NCBI RefSeq assembly: GCF_027568395.1
Contig: NZ_JANKZL010000004.1
Location: forward strand, 186,001 to 250,000
Reading direction: 5' to 3'
Source of the DNA: Aminobacter sp. HY435
GTDB lineage: Bacteria; Pseudomonadota; Alphaproteobacteria; Rhizobiales; Rhizobiaceae
DNA: 64,000 bases
Shown here: positions 20,081-28,811 of the stretch, piece by piece
Layout of the letters: each line of letters starts with the position of its first letter
Numbering within the stretch: the stretch's first letter is position 1
Translations under genes and position numbers: made by a program
The notes under the pieces: generated by a model
Database searches by the model: none
Told to the model about the DNA's origin: nothing
Seen by the model: the letters and a program-made list of their open reading frames with translations, nothing else

Positions 20081-20253
20081 ATGATCGAAGTCGTCCGAAA
20101 GAGACCCGTGTTGGCGCTCATACCGCTGCATCCCTGGCTGCAGTGGTGGCAGCAGGCGCCACCATCGGGGTTCTGCCAACCCTCACCCTCCTCGCGACGA
20201 TCGGCACTGCGTTGGTGATGACCGGTCTCGTCATCGGATCGTTCGCGAGCTAG
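20081..20253 (+). pseudogene. Possible small hydrophobic membrane-protein gene with a frameshift
   Basis: An ATG with an upstream AGAAAGAAAGG starts MIEVVRKRPVLA. The frame then loses its sense, while the neighbouring frame continues as AHTAASLAAVVAAGATIG and VLPTLTLLATIGTALVMTGL up to a stop at 20251-20253. Restoring one missing base would give a protein of about 57 residues with two hydrophobic helices. I do not recognise it. It sits in the scarred junction after cysA, so decay is plausible, but a chance hydrophobic frame cannot be excluded. Confidence 0.28.
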
Positions 20254-20259
20254 GCAAAT

Positions 20260-20397
20260 TTCCGCCCGCACGACGTCGATCTCCTTGAGGAACGCGGCGG
20301 CTGCATCGTCGGTACGATGGCGGCGAGCCGGCGCTTGGCGGGCACCCACCGGGTCGAACTGGAGATCGGCAGCGCCCGCGAGCGCGTCGAGATCGAA
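20260..20397 (+). pseudogene. Decayed fragment duplicating part of the cysA C-terminal coding region
   Basis: Forty-six codons (FRPHDVDLLEERGGCIVG to RERVEIE) align without gaps to intact cysA at 19667-19804. By hand count 24 of 138 bases differ, and 36 of 46 residues match. A stop codon (20251-20253) lies in frame just before it, and the match ends abruptly on the right. There is no ATPase domain, so this is a remnant. The divergence suggests it came from a related strain's cysA or an old duplication, as expected at a recombination junction. Confidence 0.85.
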
Positions 20398-20435
20398 GGC
20401 TACCGCGGGAGACCTCACCAAGAAAAACAGCTAGC

Positions 20436-20608
20436 AACCTCTACCCAAAGGTAGATCAAGCTCCCCACCAATTGAGAATCCTTGCAACTTTTTTAGAGAG
20501 AATAACTGCACATCCAAAATACTTGAGGCTCCTCTGGCAATCGACTTGTCGCCCCCATGGAAAGCCGCTTAGATCGTGTAATATCCGACTCTGGGGAGGG
20601 CGAGGAAA
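20436..20608 (+). promoter_or_regulatory. AT-richer leader of the Mrr-type endonuclease gene
   Basis: This 173-nt gap is visibly richer in A and T than its surroundings (for example CTTTTTTAGAGAGAATAACT). It contains a short hairpin, CTACC-CAAA-GGTAG, and ends in the purine-rich GGGGAGGGCGAGGAAA just before a TTG start. It probably holds the promoter of the downstream gene; no exact boxes are assigned. Confidence 0.35.
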
Positions 20609-22333
20609 TTGAACACGGTCTTTGTTGAATCGCGATATCTCAAACATATCGACTTAGGCAAATTGACAAGCCGATACAGTGCCGACGGCTCGCGCATTCT
20701 GCGCTACTACGTGGACCTGCGCCACGACCTGCTCAAACTCCACAAAGAACTCAACGCGCCGGAGCTTTTCCTCCTGCAGCACAAGGTGAATGCCCTCGTC
20801 GCCCAATGGGACGATAAGACGGAGGAAGCTCTAAAGAAGCAGGCGATCTTCAGCGGCAAGGCTGGCGCCGATCAGTTGACCGTCGATGCGGTTGCGGCCA
20901 TCGATCGCTTATCCAGCATTCTCGGCCACACCCTGACGGTCAGCGATCGAATTGACTGGGAGGGCATGAAAAATACGTCACCGTACGGCGGCCAGATGAC
21001 CTACGACAAGCCTCAACCACATCGTATCAAAGCGAAAGAGCCTCAATACATCGCTCCAGAAATCAGCTTCTGGGACAAGCTATTTGGTCGCGCGAGCTCA
21101 AAACTGGGGACAGCCGAGACTGTACACCGACACCTAGTCGAGGAGTGGCGGCAGGCCGATTTGGCCGCGGAGCAAACCATACTGCGCCAGACGGCGGAGT
21201 GGACGGCAGCGAAGGCTGCTTTCGAAGCAAAAGCTCAATCCGCCAAGCAGGCATTTCTTGCGGCGCAGGTCGCGGAAAATGCAAAGATCGACAGACTTGC
21301 GGCCGGAGTTGCAACAGGCGACCCGACGTCGGTGGTCGAGCATGCCAGCCTCGTACTCGACGAGTCGGACTACGATGAGTTGTTTGAAAAGGCATTTGAG
21401 GTTGAGTACGACAGAAACACCAAGACGCTTTTGGTGCAGTATCGGCTTCCCTCGCCAGATGACATGCCACGGATCAAAGCCGTACGATTTGTGGCTGCAA
21501 CCGGCGAGCTCAAAGAAACATATGTTTCAGATCGTGAACTGAAAGCGAACTACGACAGCGTCGGCTACCAAATTTGCCTCCGGTCGCTGCATGAACTGCT
21601 TGAGGCGGACGAGCACGACAATCTCGAGCGAGTGCTTTTCAACGGCTACGCGAGCTACATCGACCGCGCGAGCGGACACGATGTTTCAGCGACGATAATG
21701 TCCGTGCTGGTTGAGAGAAAAGCATTCCTAGAAATCGACCTGTCACGGGTTGACCCGAAGGCTTGCTTCAAGAGCCTCAAAGGCGTTTCAGCATCCGCAC
21801 TATCGGCGCTGGCGCCAATCGCGCCAGTTATGAAACTGAACAAGGAGGATCGCCGCTTTATCGACGCGCGGGACCAGGCCGAGTTTTTGGACGATTCCAC
21901 CAACCTCGCGGCAATGGACTGGGAAGACTTCGAGCATTTGGTAAGAGAGGTTTTCGAGAAGGAGTTCGCTTCGCGCGGTGGCGAGGTCCGGATCACGCAA
22001 TCAAGCAGTGATGGTGGCGTAGACGCCGTCGCGTTCGACCCCGACCCAATAACCGGGGGCAAGATTGTCATACAAGCCAAGCGCTATACGCGAACAGTTG
22101 GTGTAGCAGCTGTGCGGGATCTTTATGGCACGATGCAGCACGAGCACGCTTCGCGTGGAATTTTGGTAACGACGGCGGACTACGGACCGGACGCCCACAA
22201 ATTCTCCTCAGGCAAACCAATCACTCTGATGACCGGTGGTAATTTACTCCACCTGTTGGGACGCCATGGGATCAAAGCCAAGATCGATCTTCGAGAAGCA
22301 AGGCAAAGTCTTAACTTGCGAGACTACGGATAA
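20609..22333 (+). CDS. Mrr-type restriction endonuclease-like protein with long N-terminal region
   Basis: This is a probable DNA-cleaving defence nuclease. The 574-residue product starts at a TTG preceded by GGGAGGGCGAGGAAA; no better start lies near. Residues about 1-430 match no family I recognise, and include a likely coiled coil near 170-230 (AAEQTILRQTAEWTAAKAAF). The C-terminus (from about 436, MDWEDFEHLVREVFEKEF) is a typical Mrr_cat domain of the PD-(D/E)XK fold: DGGVDAVAFDP supplies the acidic residue and IVIQAKRY the Q-x-K part, followed by VRDLYGTMQ and GILVTTADYG. Composition is lower in GC than its neighbours. It stands alone beside a cysA remnant, suggesting acquisition by transfer. 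No partner methylase is visible, so a type IV-like role on modified DNA is possible. Confidence 0.82.
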   Translation: MNTVFVESRYLKHIDLGKLTSRYSADGSRILRYYVDLRHDLLKLHKELNAPELFLLQHKVNALVAQWDDKTEEALKKQAIFSGKAGADQLTVDAVAAIDRLSSILGHTLTVSDRIDWEGMKNTSPYGGQMTYDKPQPHRIKAKEPQYIAPEISFWDKLFGRASSKLGTAETVHRHLVEEWRQADLAAEQTILRQTAEWTAAKAAFEAKAQSAKQAFLAAQVAENAKIDRLAAGVATGDPTSVVEHASLVLDESDYDELFEKAFEVEYDRNTKTLLVQYRLPSPDDMPRIKAVRFVAATGELKETYVSDRELKANYDSVGYQICLRSLHELLEADEHDNLERVLFNGYASYIDRASGHDVSATIMSVLVERKAFLEIDLSRVDPKACFKSLKGVSASALSALAPIAPVMKLNKEDRRFIDARDQAEFLDDSTNLAAMDWEDFEHLVREVFEKEFASRGGEVRITQSSSDGGVDAVAFDPDPITGGKIVIQAKRYTRTVGVAAVRDLYGTMQHEHASRGILVTTADYGPDAHKFSSGKPITLMTGGNLLHLLGRHGIKAKIDLREARQSLNLRDYG

Positions 22334-22386
22334 ATTAAGCCGAGCGGCGCAAGACGGACGCAGTTGTCAGGGCACGCCCGCCCCCC

Positions 22387-23559
22387 TCACAACCTCGTCC
22401 ACGCCGCGTTCTTCTTCGACGATCGCACGCAGGCCTCGATGAAGGCGATGCCCTCGACGCCGTCCTGGACCGTGGGAAAAATAACGTCCGTGGCCGGCTT
22501 GCCACCCTTCTTGCGTGCCGCGCGGATGGCCCGCGCCGCTTCCTGGTAGATGTTGGCGAAACCTTCGAGATAACCTTCGGGATGGCCCGAGGGCACGCGC
22601 GTGACGCGCGCTGCGGCAGCTCCGGCGCCGACGCCTCCGCGGGTGATCAGTTGTTTGGGCTGGCCGAAGGGCGTGTACCAGAGATAGTTCGGGTCGGCCT
22701 GCACCCACTCGATGCCGCCCTTGGAGCCATAGACGCGCAGCTTGAGCCCGTTCTCGTGGCCCGGGGCCACCTGGCTCGCCCAGATCATGCCCTTGGCCCC
22801 GCCCTTGAAGCGCAGCATGACGTTGACGTTGTCGTCGAGCAGCCGGCCCGGCACGAAGGCGTCGAGATCGGCCGACAGGCTGTCGAGCTCAAGGCCGCTG
22901 ACGAAGCGGGCGAGATTGTAGGCGTGGGTGCCGATGTCGCCGGTGGCCCCGCCGACGCCCGACTGCTTGGGGTCGGCGCGCCACAGCGCCTGTTTCTGGC
23001 CGCTGGCGGCGGCGTCCTCGGTCAGCCAGTCCTGCGGATATTCGGCCTGAACGACGCGGATGTCGCCGAGCAGGCCCTTGGCGACCATCTCGCGCGCCTG
23101 CCGGATCATCGGATAGCCGGTGTAATTGTGGGTCAGCACGAAAACCTTGCCGGTCTTCTCGACGAGGGCTGCGAGCTTCCTGGCCTCTGCCAGCGTCGCC
23201 GTCAGCGGCTTGTCGCAAATGACGTGGATGCCCGCTTCGAGAAATGCCTTGGCCGCGGGATAGTGCACGTTGTTGGGCGTAACGATGGCGACCGCCTCGA
23301 TACCGTCAGGGCGTTTCGCCTCGGCTTTGGCCATCTCGGCATAGGACGTGTAGCTGCGCTCGGGGTCGAGGCCGATCTCGGCGGCGGAGGCCTTGGCGCG
23401 CTCCGGGTTGGACGACAGCGCGCCCGCGACCAGCTGGAAGTCACCGTCCATGCGGGCAGCGATGCGGTGCACGCCGCCGATGAAGGCGCCCTGCCCGCCG
23501 CCGACCATGCCGTAGCGGATCGGGCCGCTGCCGTCTCCGGATTTCGATGCCCCGACCAT
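22387..23559 (-). CDS. Gfo/Idh/MocA family NAD(P)-dependent oxidoreductase
   Basis: This is a probable sugar or inositol-type dehydrogenase of the cytoplasm. The ATG at 23557-23559 follows CAGGGGAGGGACAAGA, a strong ribosome binding site; the longer frame to 23622 runs into a repeat. The product is 390 residues. The Rossmann region reads YGMVGGGQGAFIGGVHR. The nicotinamide-side motif is CDKPLTATLAEA, where the family norm is EKP. The C-terminal domain contains GDIGTHAYNLARF, which fits the substrate-binding GGGxxxDxGxH region. It lies downstream of a sugar isomerase/epimerase on the same strand, with a mosaic repeat between, so the two likely act in one sugar-acid or polyol pathway. The substrate is unknown. 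Confidence 0.9.
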   Translation of the reverse strand: MVGASKSGDGSGPIRYGMVGGGQGAFIGGVHRIAARMDGDFQLVAGALSSNPERAKASAAEIGLDPERSYTSYAEMAKAEAKRPDGIEAVAIVTPNNVHYPAAKAFLEAGIHVICDKPLTATLAEARKLAALVEKTGKVFVLTHNYTGYPMIRQAREMVAKGLLGDIRVVQAEYPQDWLTEDAAASGQKQALWRADPKQSGVGGATGDIGTHAYNLARFVSGLELDSLSADLDAFVPGRLLDDNVNVMLRFKGGAKGMIWASQVAPGHENGLKLRVYGSKGGIEWVQADPNYLWYTPFGQPKQLITRGGVGAGAAAARVTRVPSGHPEGYLEGFANIYQEAARAIRAARKKGGKPATDVIFPTVQDGVEGIAFIEACVRSSKKNAAWTRL

Positions 23560-23588
23560 TCTTGTCCCTCCCCTGAACCTTTGACGTT

Positions 23589-23716
23589 CCCCCCTCACCC
23601 GGCCTCCGCTACGCTCGGCCACCCTCTCCCCGGTGGGGGGAGGACGCCTGAGGCTTCGCCGCTTGCCTCTTCTCCCCCACGGGGAGAAGGTGGGCCGAAG
23701 GGCCGGATGAGGGGGT
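23589..23716. repeat. Mosaic palindromic repeat between isomerase and dehydrogenase genes
   Basis: The ends are inverted: CCCCTCACCCGGCC on the left and GGCCGGATGAGGGGG on the right. Inside are CACCCTCTCCCCGGTGGGGG and TCTTCTCCCCCACGGGGAGA, each able to form its own hairpin. Half of the same element recurs after cysA at 19905-19945. A related but distinct version lies at 13380-13660. Confidence 0.75.
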
Positions 23717-23727
23717 ACAATTCCGCC

Positions 23728-24786
23728 TTAACTGATCCCCATCATCGTCTTGAGCATCGCCCGGTCCGTCGTCCCGCCGGCGAAATCGTCAAAAGCCTTG
23801 TCGGTGACACGGATAATGTGGCTTTCGATGAACGGCGCGCCTTCAGCGGCACCGTCCTCCGGGTGCTTGAGGCAGCATTCCCATTCGAGCACCGCCCAGC
23901 TGTCGTAGCCATATTGGGCGAGCTTCGAGAAGATACCGGTGAAATCGACCTGGCCGTCGCCGAGCGAGCGGAAGCGGCCGGCGCGACCCAGCCAACCCTG
24001 GTAGCCCGAATAGACGCCCTGGCGACCGTCGGGGTTGAACTCGGCGTCCTTGACGTGAAACGCCTTGATGCGCTCGTGGTAGATGTCGATGAAGGCGAGA
24101 TAGTCGAGCTGCTGCAAAAGAAAGTGCGAGGGGTCGTAGTTGATGTTGCAGCGCTTGTGGCCGCCGACTGCGTCGAGGAACATCTCGAAGGTCGCGCCAT
24201 CGAAGGCGTCCTCGCCTGGATGCAGCTCGAAGCAGAGGTCGATACCGGCCTCGTCATAGACGTCGAGGATAGGCCGCCAGCGTTTTCCGAGCTCGGCGAA
24301 CGCCACCTCGATCAGGCCCGCAGGGCGTTGCGGCCAGGGATAGAGATAGGGAAACGCCAGTGCGCCGGTGAACGACACGCAGGCTTTGAGGCCAAGGTTC
24401 TGCGATGCCTTGGCGCCGAGCTTCATCTGTTCGACCGCCCATTGCTGGCGCGCCTTGGGGTTGCCGTGCACGGCTTCCGGCGCAAAGGCGTCGAACTGGG
24501 CGTCATAGGCCGGATGGACGGCGACCAGCTGGCCCTGCAGATGGGTGGACAGTTCGGTGATCTCGACGCCCGCCTCCGCGCAGATGCCCTTGATCTCGTC
24601 GCAATAGGTCTTCGACGCCGCCGCCTTCTGCAGGTCAAACAATCGCGCGTCGGGCGTGGGGATCTGCACGCCTTTGTAGCCGAGATCTCCGGCCCACGAT
24701 GTAATCGATTTCAGAGAATTGAACGGAGCGGAATCGCCTGCGAACTGGGCAAGGAAGATCGCTGGACCCTTCATTGTCGACGGCAT
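23728..24786 (-). CDS. Sugar phosphate isomerase/epimerase (xylose isomerase-like TIM barrel)
   Basis: This cytoplasmic enzyme belongs to the AP-endonuclease-2/xylose isomerase TIM-barrel superfamily and probably isomerises or epimerises a keto-sugar or inositol derivative using a divalent metal. The product is 352 residues. Likely metal and substrate residues appear in order: DLCFELHPGEDAF (Glu), NINYDPSHFLLQ (Asp and His), AFHVKDAEF (His, Asp) and WAVLEWECC (Glu). The ATG at 24784-24786 has a GAGGAG-like site upstream. A GTAACGTTAT palindrome lies 27 bp further upstream. It is followed by the Gfo/Idh/MocA dehydrogenase gene on the same strand. Confidence 0.88.
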   Translation of the reverse strand: MPSTMKGPAIFLAQFAGDSAPFNSLKSITSWAGDLGYKGVQIPTPDARLFDLQKAAASKTYCDEIKGICAEAGVEITELSTHLQGQLVAVHPAYDAQFDAFAPEAVHGNPKARQQWAVEQMKLGAKASQNLGLKACVSFTGALAFPYLYPWPQRPAGLIEVAFAELGKRWRPILDVYDEAGIDLCFELHPGEDAFDGATFEMFLDAVGGHKRCNINYDPSHFLLQQLDYLAFIDIYHERIKAFHVKDAEFNPDGRQGVYSGYQGWLGRAGRFRSLGDGQVDFTGIFSKLAQYGYDSWAVLEWECCLKHPEDGAAEGAPFIESHIIRVTDKAFDDFAGGTTDRAMLKTMMGIS

Positions 24787-24813
24787 GGCAAACTCCTCGT
24801 CCGATTCCGGTCT

Positions 24814-24823
24814 GTAACGTTAT
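24814..24823. promoter_or_regulatory. Palindrome GTAACGTTAT, candidate LacI-family operator
   Basis: This site differs by one base from the perfect palindrome at 1046-1055, and both begin about 25 bp upstream of a minus-strand start codon and share the extended CTGTAACGTTA. The rest of the 199-nt gap between the amidase and isomerase genes shows nothing coding. Confidence 0.45.
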
Positions 24824-24985
24824 GGACCCAGATGACCACTATTCGGGCCGGCTCCGCAAGAGGCCACGCACCGGGCGAACGATCGACCTGAACGGCAGAA
24901 ACCATCACCCGGCGCTGAGCCAATAGCGGTCGGCTCCCGCGATCGCATCAGTGGGTGACGATGCCGTCCCCTCTGATCAGCGCCC

Positions 24986-26287
24986 TTACCTGGCTTGTCC
25001 CCGCAACAGCCACTCGACCGCCAGCCCGGCGCCCAGCACGCGGCGGTCGTGGCCATGACGGCCGACCAGCATCAGGCCGGCTGGAAGCGCCGTGTCCGGC
25101 ATCGGCAGCGACAGGGCGCAGAGGTCGAACTGGTTGGCGACCTGGGTGTTGCGCAGCAACAGGCCCTCGATACGGTTGGCATGCATCTCGTCGGCCAGCA
25201 TCTCGGCGATCGGCGGGGCGACGATCGGCGTCGTCGGCAGCGCGAGGAAGTCGACGGACGCAAGCCTCTCGTCCATGGCAGCCGCAAGTTCGGCGCGCCG
25301 CCTGATGGTGCGGATGTAGGTTGTCGCCGGCACCTGCATGGCGCGGCCCAGCGATCCGCTGACATGATGGTCGACGGGTGTCTTGGCGCCCGCGGAAAGC
25401 CAGTCGGCGTGGATTTCGGCTCCTTCCATCGCGGCGATGGAGCCCGCACGCGTCGCCTCGCGCATGCTGCCGAGCAGATCGTCGATGTCGATGTCTGAAA
25501 TTTGCGCGCCGCGCTCCGCGAGCCGCTTCAGCGCCTGATCGAAGGCAGCTCCCACAATGGCGTCAGTGCTGTCCATCAGCCGGCCGCGCGGCACGGCGAT
25601 GCGCAGGCCAGCGAGCGACAACGGCGCAAGCTCGAACGGCTCCTTGCCGGCCATGATCGCATCGGTGGCGATGCACTGGGCGACCGTTCTCGCCAGTGGC
25701 CCGAGCGAATCGAGCGACGGCGACAGGGGAAACGCGCCGTCGAGCGGCACGCGCCTCGCCGTCGGCTTGAAGCCGACGACGCCGTTGAGGGCCGCCGGCA
25801 CACGTATCGAACCGCCGGTATCGGAACCGATGGCGATGTCGGACGTGGCTTCCGCCGCCGAAACCCCTGCCCCCGACGACGATCCGCCGGGGATCAGCGT
25901 CTTGTCGGCGGCGTTGCCAGGCGTGCCATAGTGCGGGTTGATGCCAAGCGCGGTGAAGGCGAACTCCGTCATCGACGTCTTGCCGACGATCACCGCACCC
26001 GCCCGCCGCAGCCGGCGCACCACCAGCGCATCCTCGCGCGCCGGCGCCGCCTCGCGGCGCATGAGCGACCCGGCCAGCGTCGGTTCGCCGGCGACGTCGA
26101 GCAGATCCTTGATCGAGACTATCGCGCCGTCGAGCGGCCCAAGCGAAAGCCCAGCGGCGGCCCGCGCATCGGCGGCGGCCGCCGCCGCGCGCGCGCTTTT
26201 GGCGTAGAGCTTCATGAACACGCGCTCTTCGCCGGCGCGCGCCTCGAGCCGCGCCAGGATCGCCTCCAGCCGTTCCCTTGCAGTCAT
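24986..26287 (-). CDS. Amidase signature family hydrolase
   Basis: This is a cytoplasmic amidase with the Ser-cisSer-Lys triad. The product is 433 residues starting MTARERLEAILARLEA. The catalytic lysine is in GAIVSIKDLLDVAG, the cis-serine in GGSSSGAGVSAA, and the nucleophilic serine in GSDTGGSIRVPAALNG. The C-terminal half is more variable, as is usual. GatA itself is unlikely because no GatB/GatC genes are nearby. Close relatives act on allophanate, aryl or peptide amides, so the substrate is not assigned. It is divergent from the old yellow enzyme gene (133 bp apart) and upstream of the isomerase on the same strand. Confidence 0.92.
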   Translation of the reverse strand: MTARERLEAILARLEARAGEERVFMKLYAKSARAAAAAADARAAAGLSLGPLDGAIVSIKDLLDVAGEPTLAGSLMRREAAPAREDALVVRRLRRAGAVIVGKTSMTEFAFTALGINPHYGTPGNAADKTLIPGGSSSGAGVSAAEATSDIAIGSDTGGSIRVPAALNGVVGFKPTARRVPLDGAFPLSPSLDSLGPLARTVAQCIATDAIMAGKEPFELAPLSLAGLRIAVPRGRLMDSTDAIVGAAFDQALKRLAERGAQISDIDIDDLLGSMREATRAGSIAAMEGAEIHADWLSAGAKTPVDHHVSGSLGRAMQVPATTYIRTIRRRAELAAAMDERLASVDFLALPTTPIVAPPIAEMLADEMHANRIEGLLLRNTQVANQFDLCALSLPMPDTALPAGLMLVGRHGHDRRVLGAGLAVEWLLRGQAR

Positions 26288-26420
26288 CCGTCCACCTGTT
26301 CGTCGCCTGGTTCAGCCGGCAGTCATGGCAGCGAGCAATAACACGCGCTGGCCCCATGCAATACGGTTGTCGATGGCCGCAAACATCTTACATTCACCTC
26401 TTCCACGCATCGGAGCCGCC

Positions 26421-27521
26421 ATGACCGCCCATCTGTTTTCGCCGATCACGCTCGGCAATCTCGAAATTCCCAATCGCATCGCCGTCGCGCCGATGTGCCA
26501 GTATTCGGCCGACGACGGCTCTGCCACTGATTGGCACCTGCAGCACTGGATGAACCTGGCGATGTCCGGCGCCGGCATGATCACGGTCGAAATGACCGAC
26601 GTCGAGCGCCGCGGCCGCATCAGCCACGGCTGCATGGGTCTCTATTCCGACGCCAACGAGGCGGCCGCCAGGCGCGCACTGGACGCCGCCAGGCGGGTGG
26701 CGACACCGGGCGCCAAGTTCGGTGTGCAACTGGCCCATGCCGGCCGCAAGGCTTCCAACCACAGGCCGTGGGAAGGTTCGGGGCCGCTGAAGCCCGAAGA
26801 GGACGCCTGGCCGGTGATTTCGTGCTCGCCGCTCGCCTATGCCGACGGCTGGCAGGTGCCGCACGCGTTGACCGAGGAAGAGATCGAACAGACCATCGGC
26901 CATTTCGTCGATGCAGCCAAGCGGGCGGAACGCGCCGGCTTCGACTTCATCGAGCTGCATTCGGCGCATGGCTACCTGCTGCACCAGTTCCTGTCGCCGC
27001 TGTCCAACCACCGCACCGACCGCTGGGGCGGCTCGCTGGAAAACCGCATGCGCTTTCCCATCGAGGTGGCGCGCCGGGTCGCCGAGGCAGTGCCAAATCT
27101 GATGGTCGGCGCGCGCATGTCCTTGACCGACTGGGTCGACGGCGGCTTTACGCTGGAGGAAGCCATCGCGGTGGCCAATGCGTATCGCAAGGCCGGGATC
27201 GCCTATATCTGCTGCTCCAGCGGCGGGAACTCGCCGCACCAGAGCTTGCGCACCGGCCCCGGCTATCAGGTCCACCTCGCCGAAGCGCTGAAGCAGGCGA
27301 CCGGCATTCCGGTGCGCGCCGTTGGCATGATCGACCAGCCGGCCCAGGCAGACGCCATCGTCCGCGACGGCCGCGCCGACATGGTGGCGCTCGGGCGTGC
27401 GTTGCTCGCCGACCCGCGCTGGCCATGGCGGGCCGCAGCCGCGCTTGGCCATCCCTTCCACGCCGCGCCGCAACTGGCGCGCTCGGCGGGGCTGATGAAG
27501 CAGTGGGGCTCGGCCGCCTGA
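26421..27521 (+). CDS. NADH:flavin oxidoreductase, old yellow enzyme family (YqjM-like)
   Basis: This FMN enzyme reduces activated C=C bonds with NAD(P)H. The ATG at 26421 begins MTAHLFSPITLGNLEIPNRI; longer frames run back through the amidase promoter. The product is 366 residues, normal for the YqjM/thermophilic-like class. That class is indicated by the redox cysteine in VAPMCQYSADDG. The active-site pair is in HSAHGYLLHQFL, followed by SNHRTDRWGGSLENRMRFP. The FMN phosphate site is in VALGRALLADPRWPW. The physiological substrate is unknown. Confidence 0.93.
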   Translation: MTAHLFSPITLGNLEIPNRIAVAPMCQYSADDGSATDWHLQHWMNLAMSGAGMITVEMTDVERRGRISHGCMGLYSDANEAAARRALDAARRVATPGAKFGVQLAHAGRKASNHRPWEGSGPLKPEEDAWPVISCSPLAYADGWQVPHALTEEEIEQTIGHFVDAAKRAERAGFDFIELHSAHGYLLHQFLSPLSNHRTDRWGGSLENRMRFPIEVARRVAEAVPNLMVGARMSLTDWVDGGFTLEEAIAVANAYRKAGIAYICCSSGGNSPHQSLRTGPGYQVHLAEALKQATGIPVRAVGMIDQPAQADAIVRDGRADMVALGRALLADPRWPWRAAAALGHPFHAAPQLARSAGLMKQWGSAA

Positions 27522-27679
27522 GCGACGGCAGGCAGGACCCGACGGCCTGTTGCCCAGAACGCAGGCGACAGGCCATCGGCGCCCGGCCGCCGACCGACGC
27601 GCGTGTTCGAGCAGGCGGGGACTGGTTTCTTGCCGCCCAAGCAGCTAGGGCTGCTCGCGAAACCAGAGGGGACCAGACG

Positions 27680-28738
27680 ATGCAAAAGACCGTAGAAATC
27701 ATCCGTGGCGACAGCGAAAGCATTGCCTATGAGCTGCCGGTCTACCGCATCGAAGGGTCCTCGGCCGAAGCTCCGGCGGCCTACATCCAGGCCGCCCTTC
27801 ATGGCGACGAACTGCCGGGCGTCGTCGCAATCGACGCACTGATGCCCAAGTTGCGCAAGGCGGAAGCGGAAGGCCGCATCCTCGGCAACCTGACGATCGT
27901 ACCGCGCGCCAATCCGATCGGCTTCAACCAGCTGCATTTCCACAACATGCAGGGCCGATTCGATCTCGGCACCCGCGTCAACTACAACCGCGAATTCCCG
28001 CTGCTCGAGCGGCCCGACGTCAGCCTCCTCCCCGGCGATGAGATCGCCATGCCGGCGGACAGGCGGCTCAAGGTGCGGCTGCTCAAGCTTTCGGTCGGCC
28101 ACGACATCGTGCTCGACCTGCACTGCGACGACGAGGGCGTCGCCTATCTCTATGTTCCCGAAGCCCTCTGGCCCGCGATGGCCGATTGCGCCGCGGCGAT
28201 GGGCGTCGACGCCGTCATCCATTGGGGCGGTCAGTCGGGCTCGTCCTTCGACGAGGCCTCGCTGCACCCGTGGCTGCAGCTTGCGCCGGAAGAGGCGCGC
28301 CTCAACAGGCGCGTGGTGACGACGGTCGAGTATCGCGGCACCTCCGACGTTAATGCCGAAACTGCCGAAAAGGACGCCGAGGGCATCTACCGGCTTCTCG
28401 TGGCACGCGGCGTGATTGCCGACACGACCGTTGCAGCCCCTGCCCCGTTCGCCGGCGTGGCGCAGCCGATCACTCACATCGAGATGGTGAAGTCGCCCTG
28501 TTCCGGCGCGATCCTCTATGACGTTGCGCCCGGCGAGCACATCAAGGCAGGCACGCGTATCGCCACCATCGTCCACATTCCGGGCGAGGCCGACAGCCGG
28601 GTCGAGGTGTTCGCGCCGCAGGATGGTTACATCCTGACCCGCCGCTCGCACCGCTTCACCCGCGCCGGCGACGACCTCGTCAAGCTGGTCGGCGTCGCGC
28701 CGAGCGCGGACGCCCGCTCGGGCGCGCTGGAGGCCTAG
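27680..28738 (+). CDS. Succinylglutamate desuccinylase/aspartoacylase family zinc deacylase
   Basis: This is a zinc-dependent M14-type deacylase. The ATG at 27680 (MQKTVEIIRGDSES) starts the real protein; the much longer open frame upstream is a shadow of the preceding gene. The product is 352 residues. The zinc ligands are the HxxE in AALHGDELPG and the histidine in VLDLHCDDEGV. Substrate and active-site residues are suggested by RVNYNREFP and TTVEYRGTSD. A C-terminal lipoyl-like beta domain follows (CSGAILYDVAPGEHIKAGTR to FAPQDGYILTRRS). AstE itself is less likely without other arginine-catabolism genes; an N-acyl amino acid or ectoine-derivative deacylase is possible. Confidence 0.88.
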   Translation: MQKTVEIIRGDSESIAYELPVYRIEGSSAEAPAAYIQAALHGDELPGVVAIDALMPKLRKAEAEGRILGNLTIVPRANPIGFNQLHFHNMQGRFDLGTRVNYNREFPLLERPDVSLLPGDEIAMPADRRLKVRLLKLSVGHDIVLDLHCDDEGVAYLYVPEALWPAMADCAAAMGVDAVIHWGGQSGSSFDEASLHPWLQLAPEEARLNRRVVTTVEYRGTSDVNAETAEKDAEGIYRLLVARGVIADTTVAAPAPFAGVAQPITHIEMVKSPCSGAILYDVAPGEHIKAGTRIATIVHIPGEADSRVEVFAPQDGYILTRRSHRFTRAGDDLVKLVGVAPSADARSGALEA

Positions 28739-28811
28739 GGTCGAGGGAGAAGCCGTTGCGCGCCAGCAATGGCGCGACGGCCGTCCGTCGCAGCAAGTCG
28801 TGCCTGCCTGC

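Noticed and set aside
26531-27679. In-frame upstream extension of the zinc deacylase through the old yellow enzyme gene
   Set aside because: The extension is low-complexity shadow sequence. A good ATG at 27680 starts a full-length deacylase.
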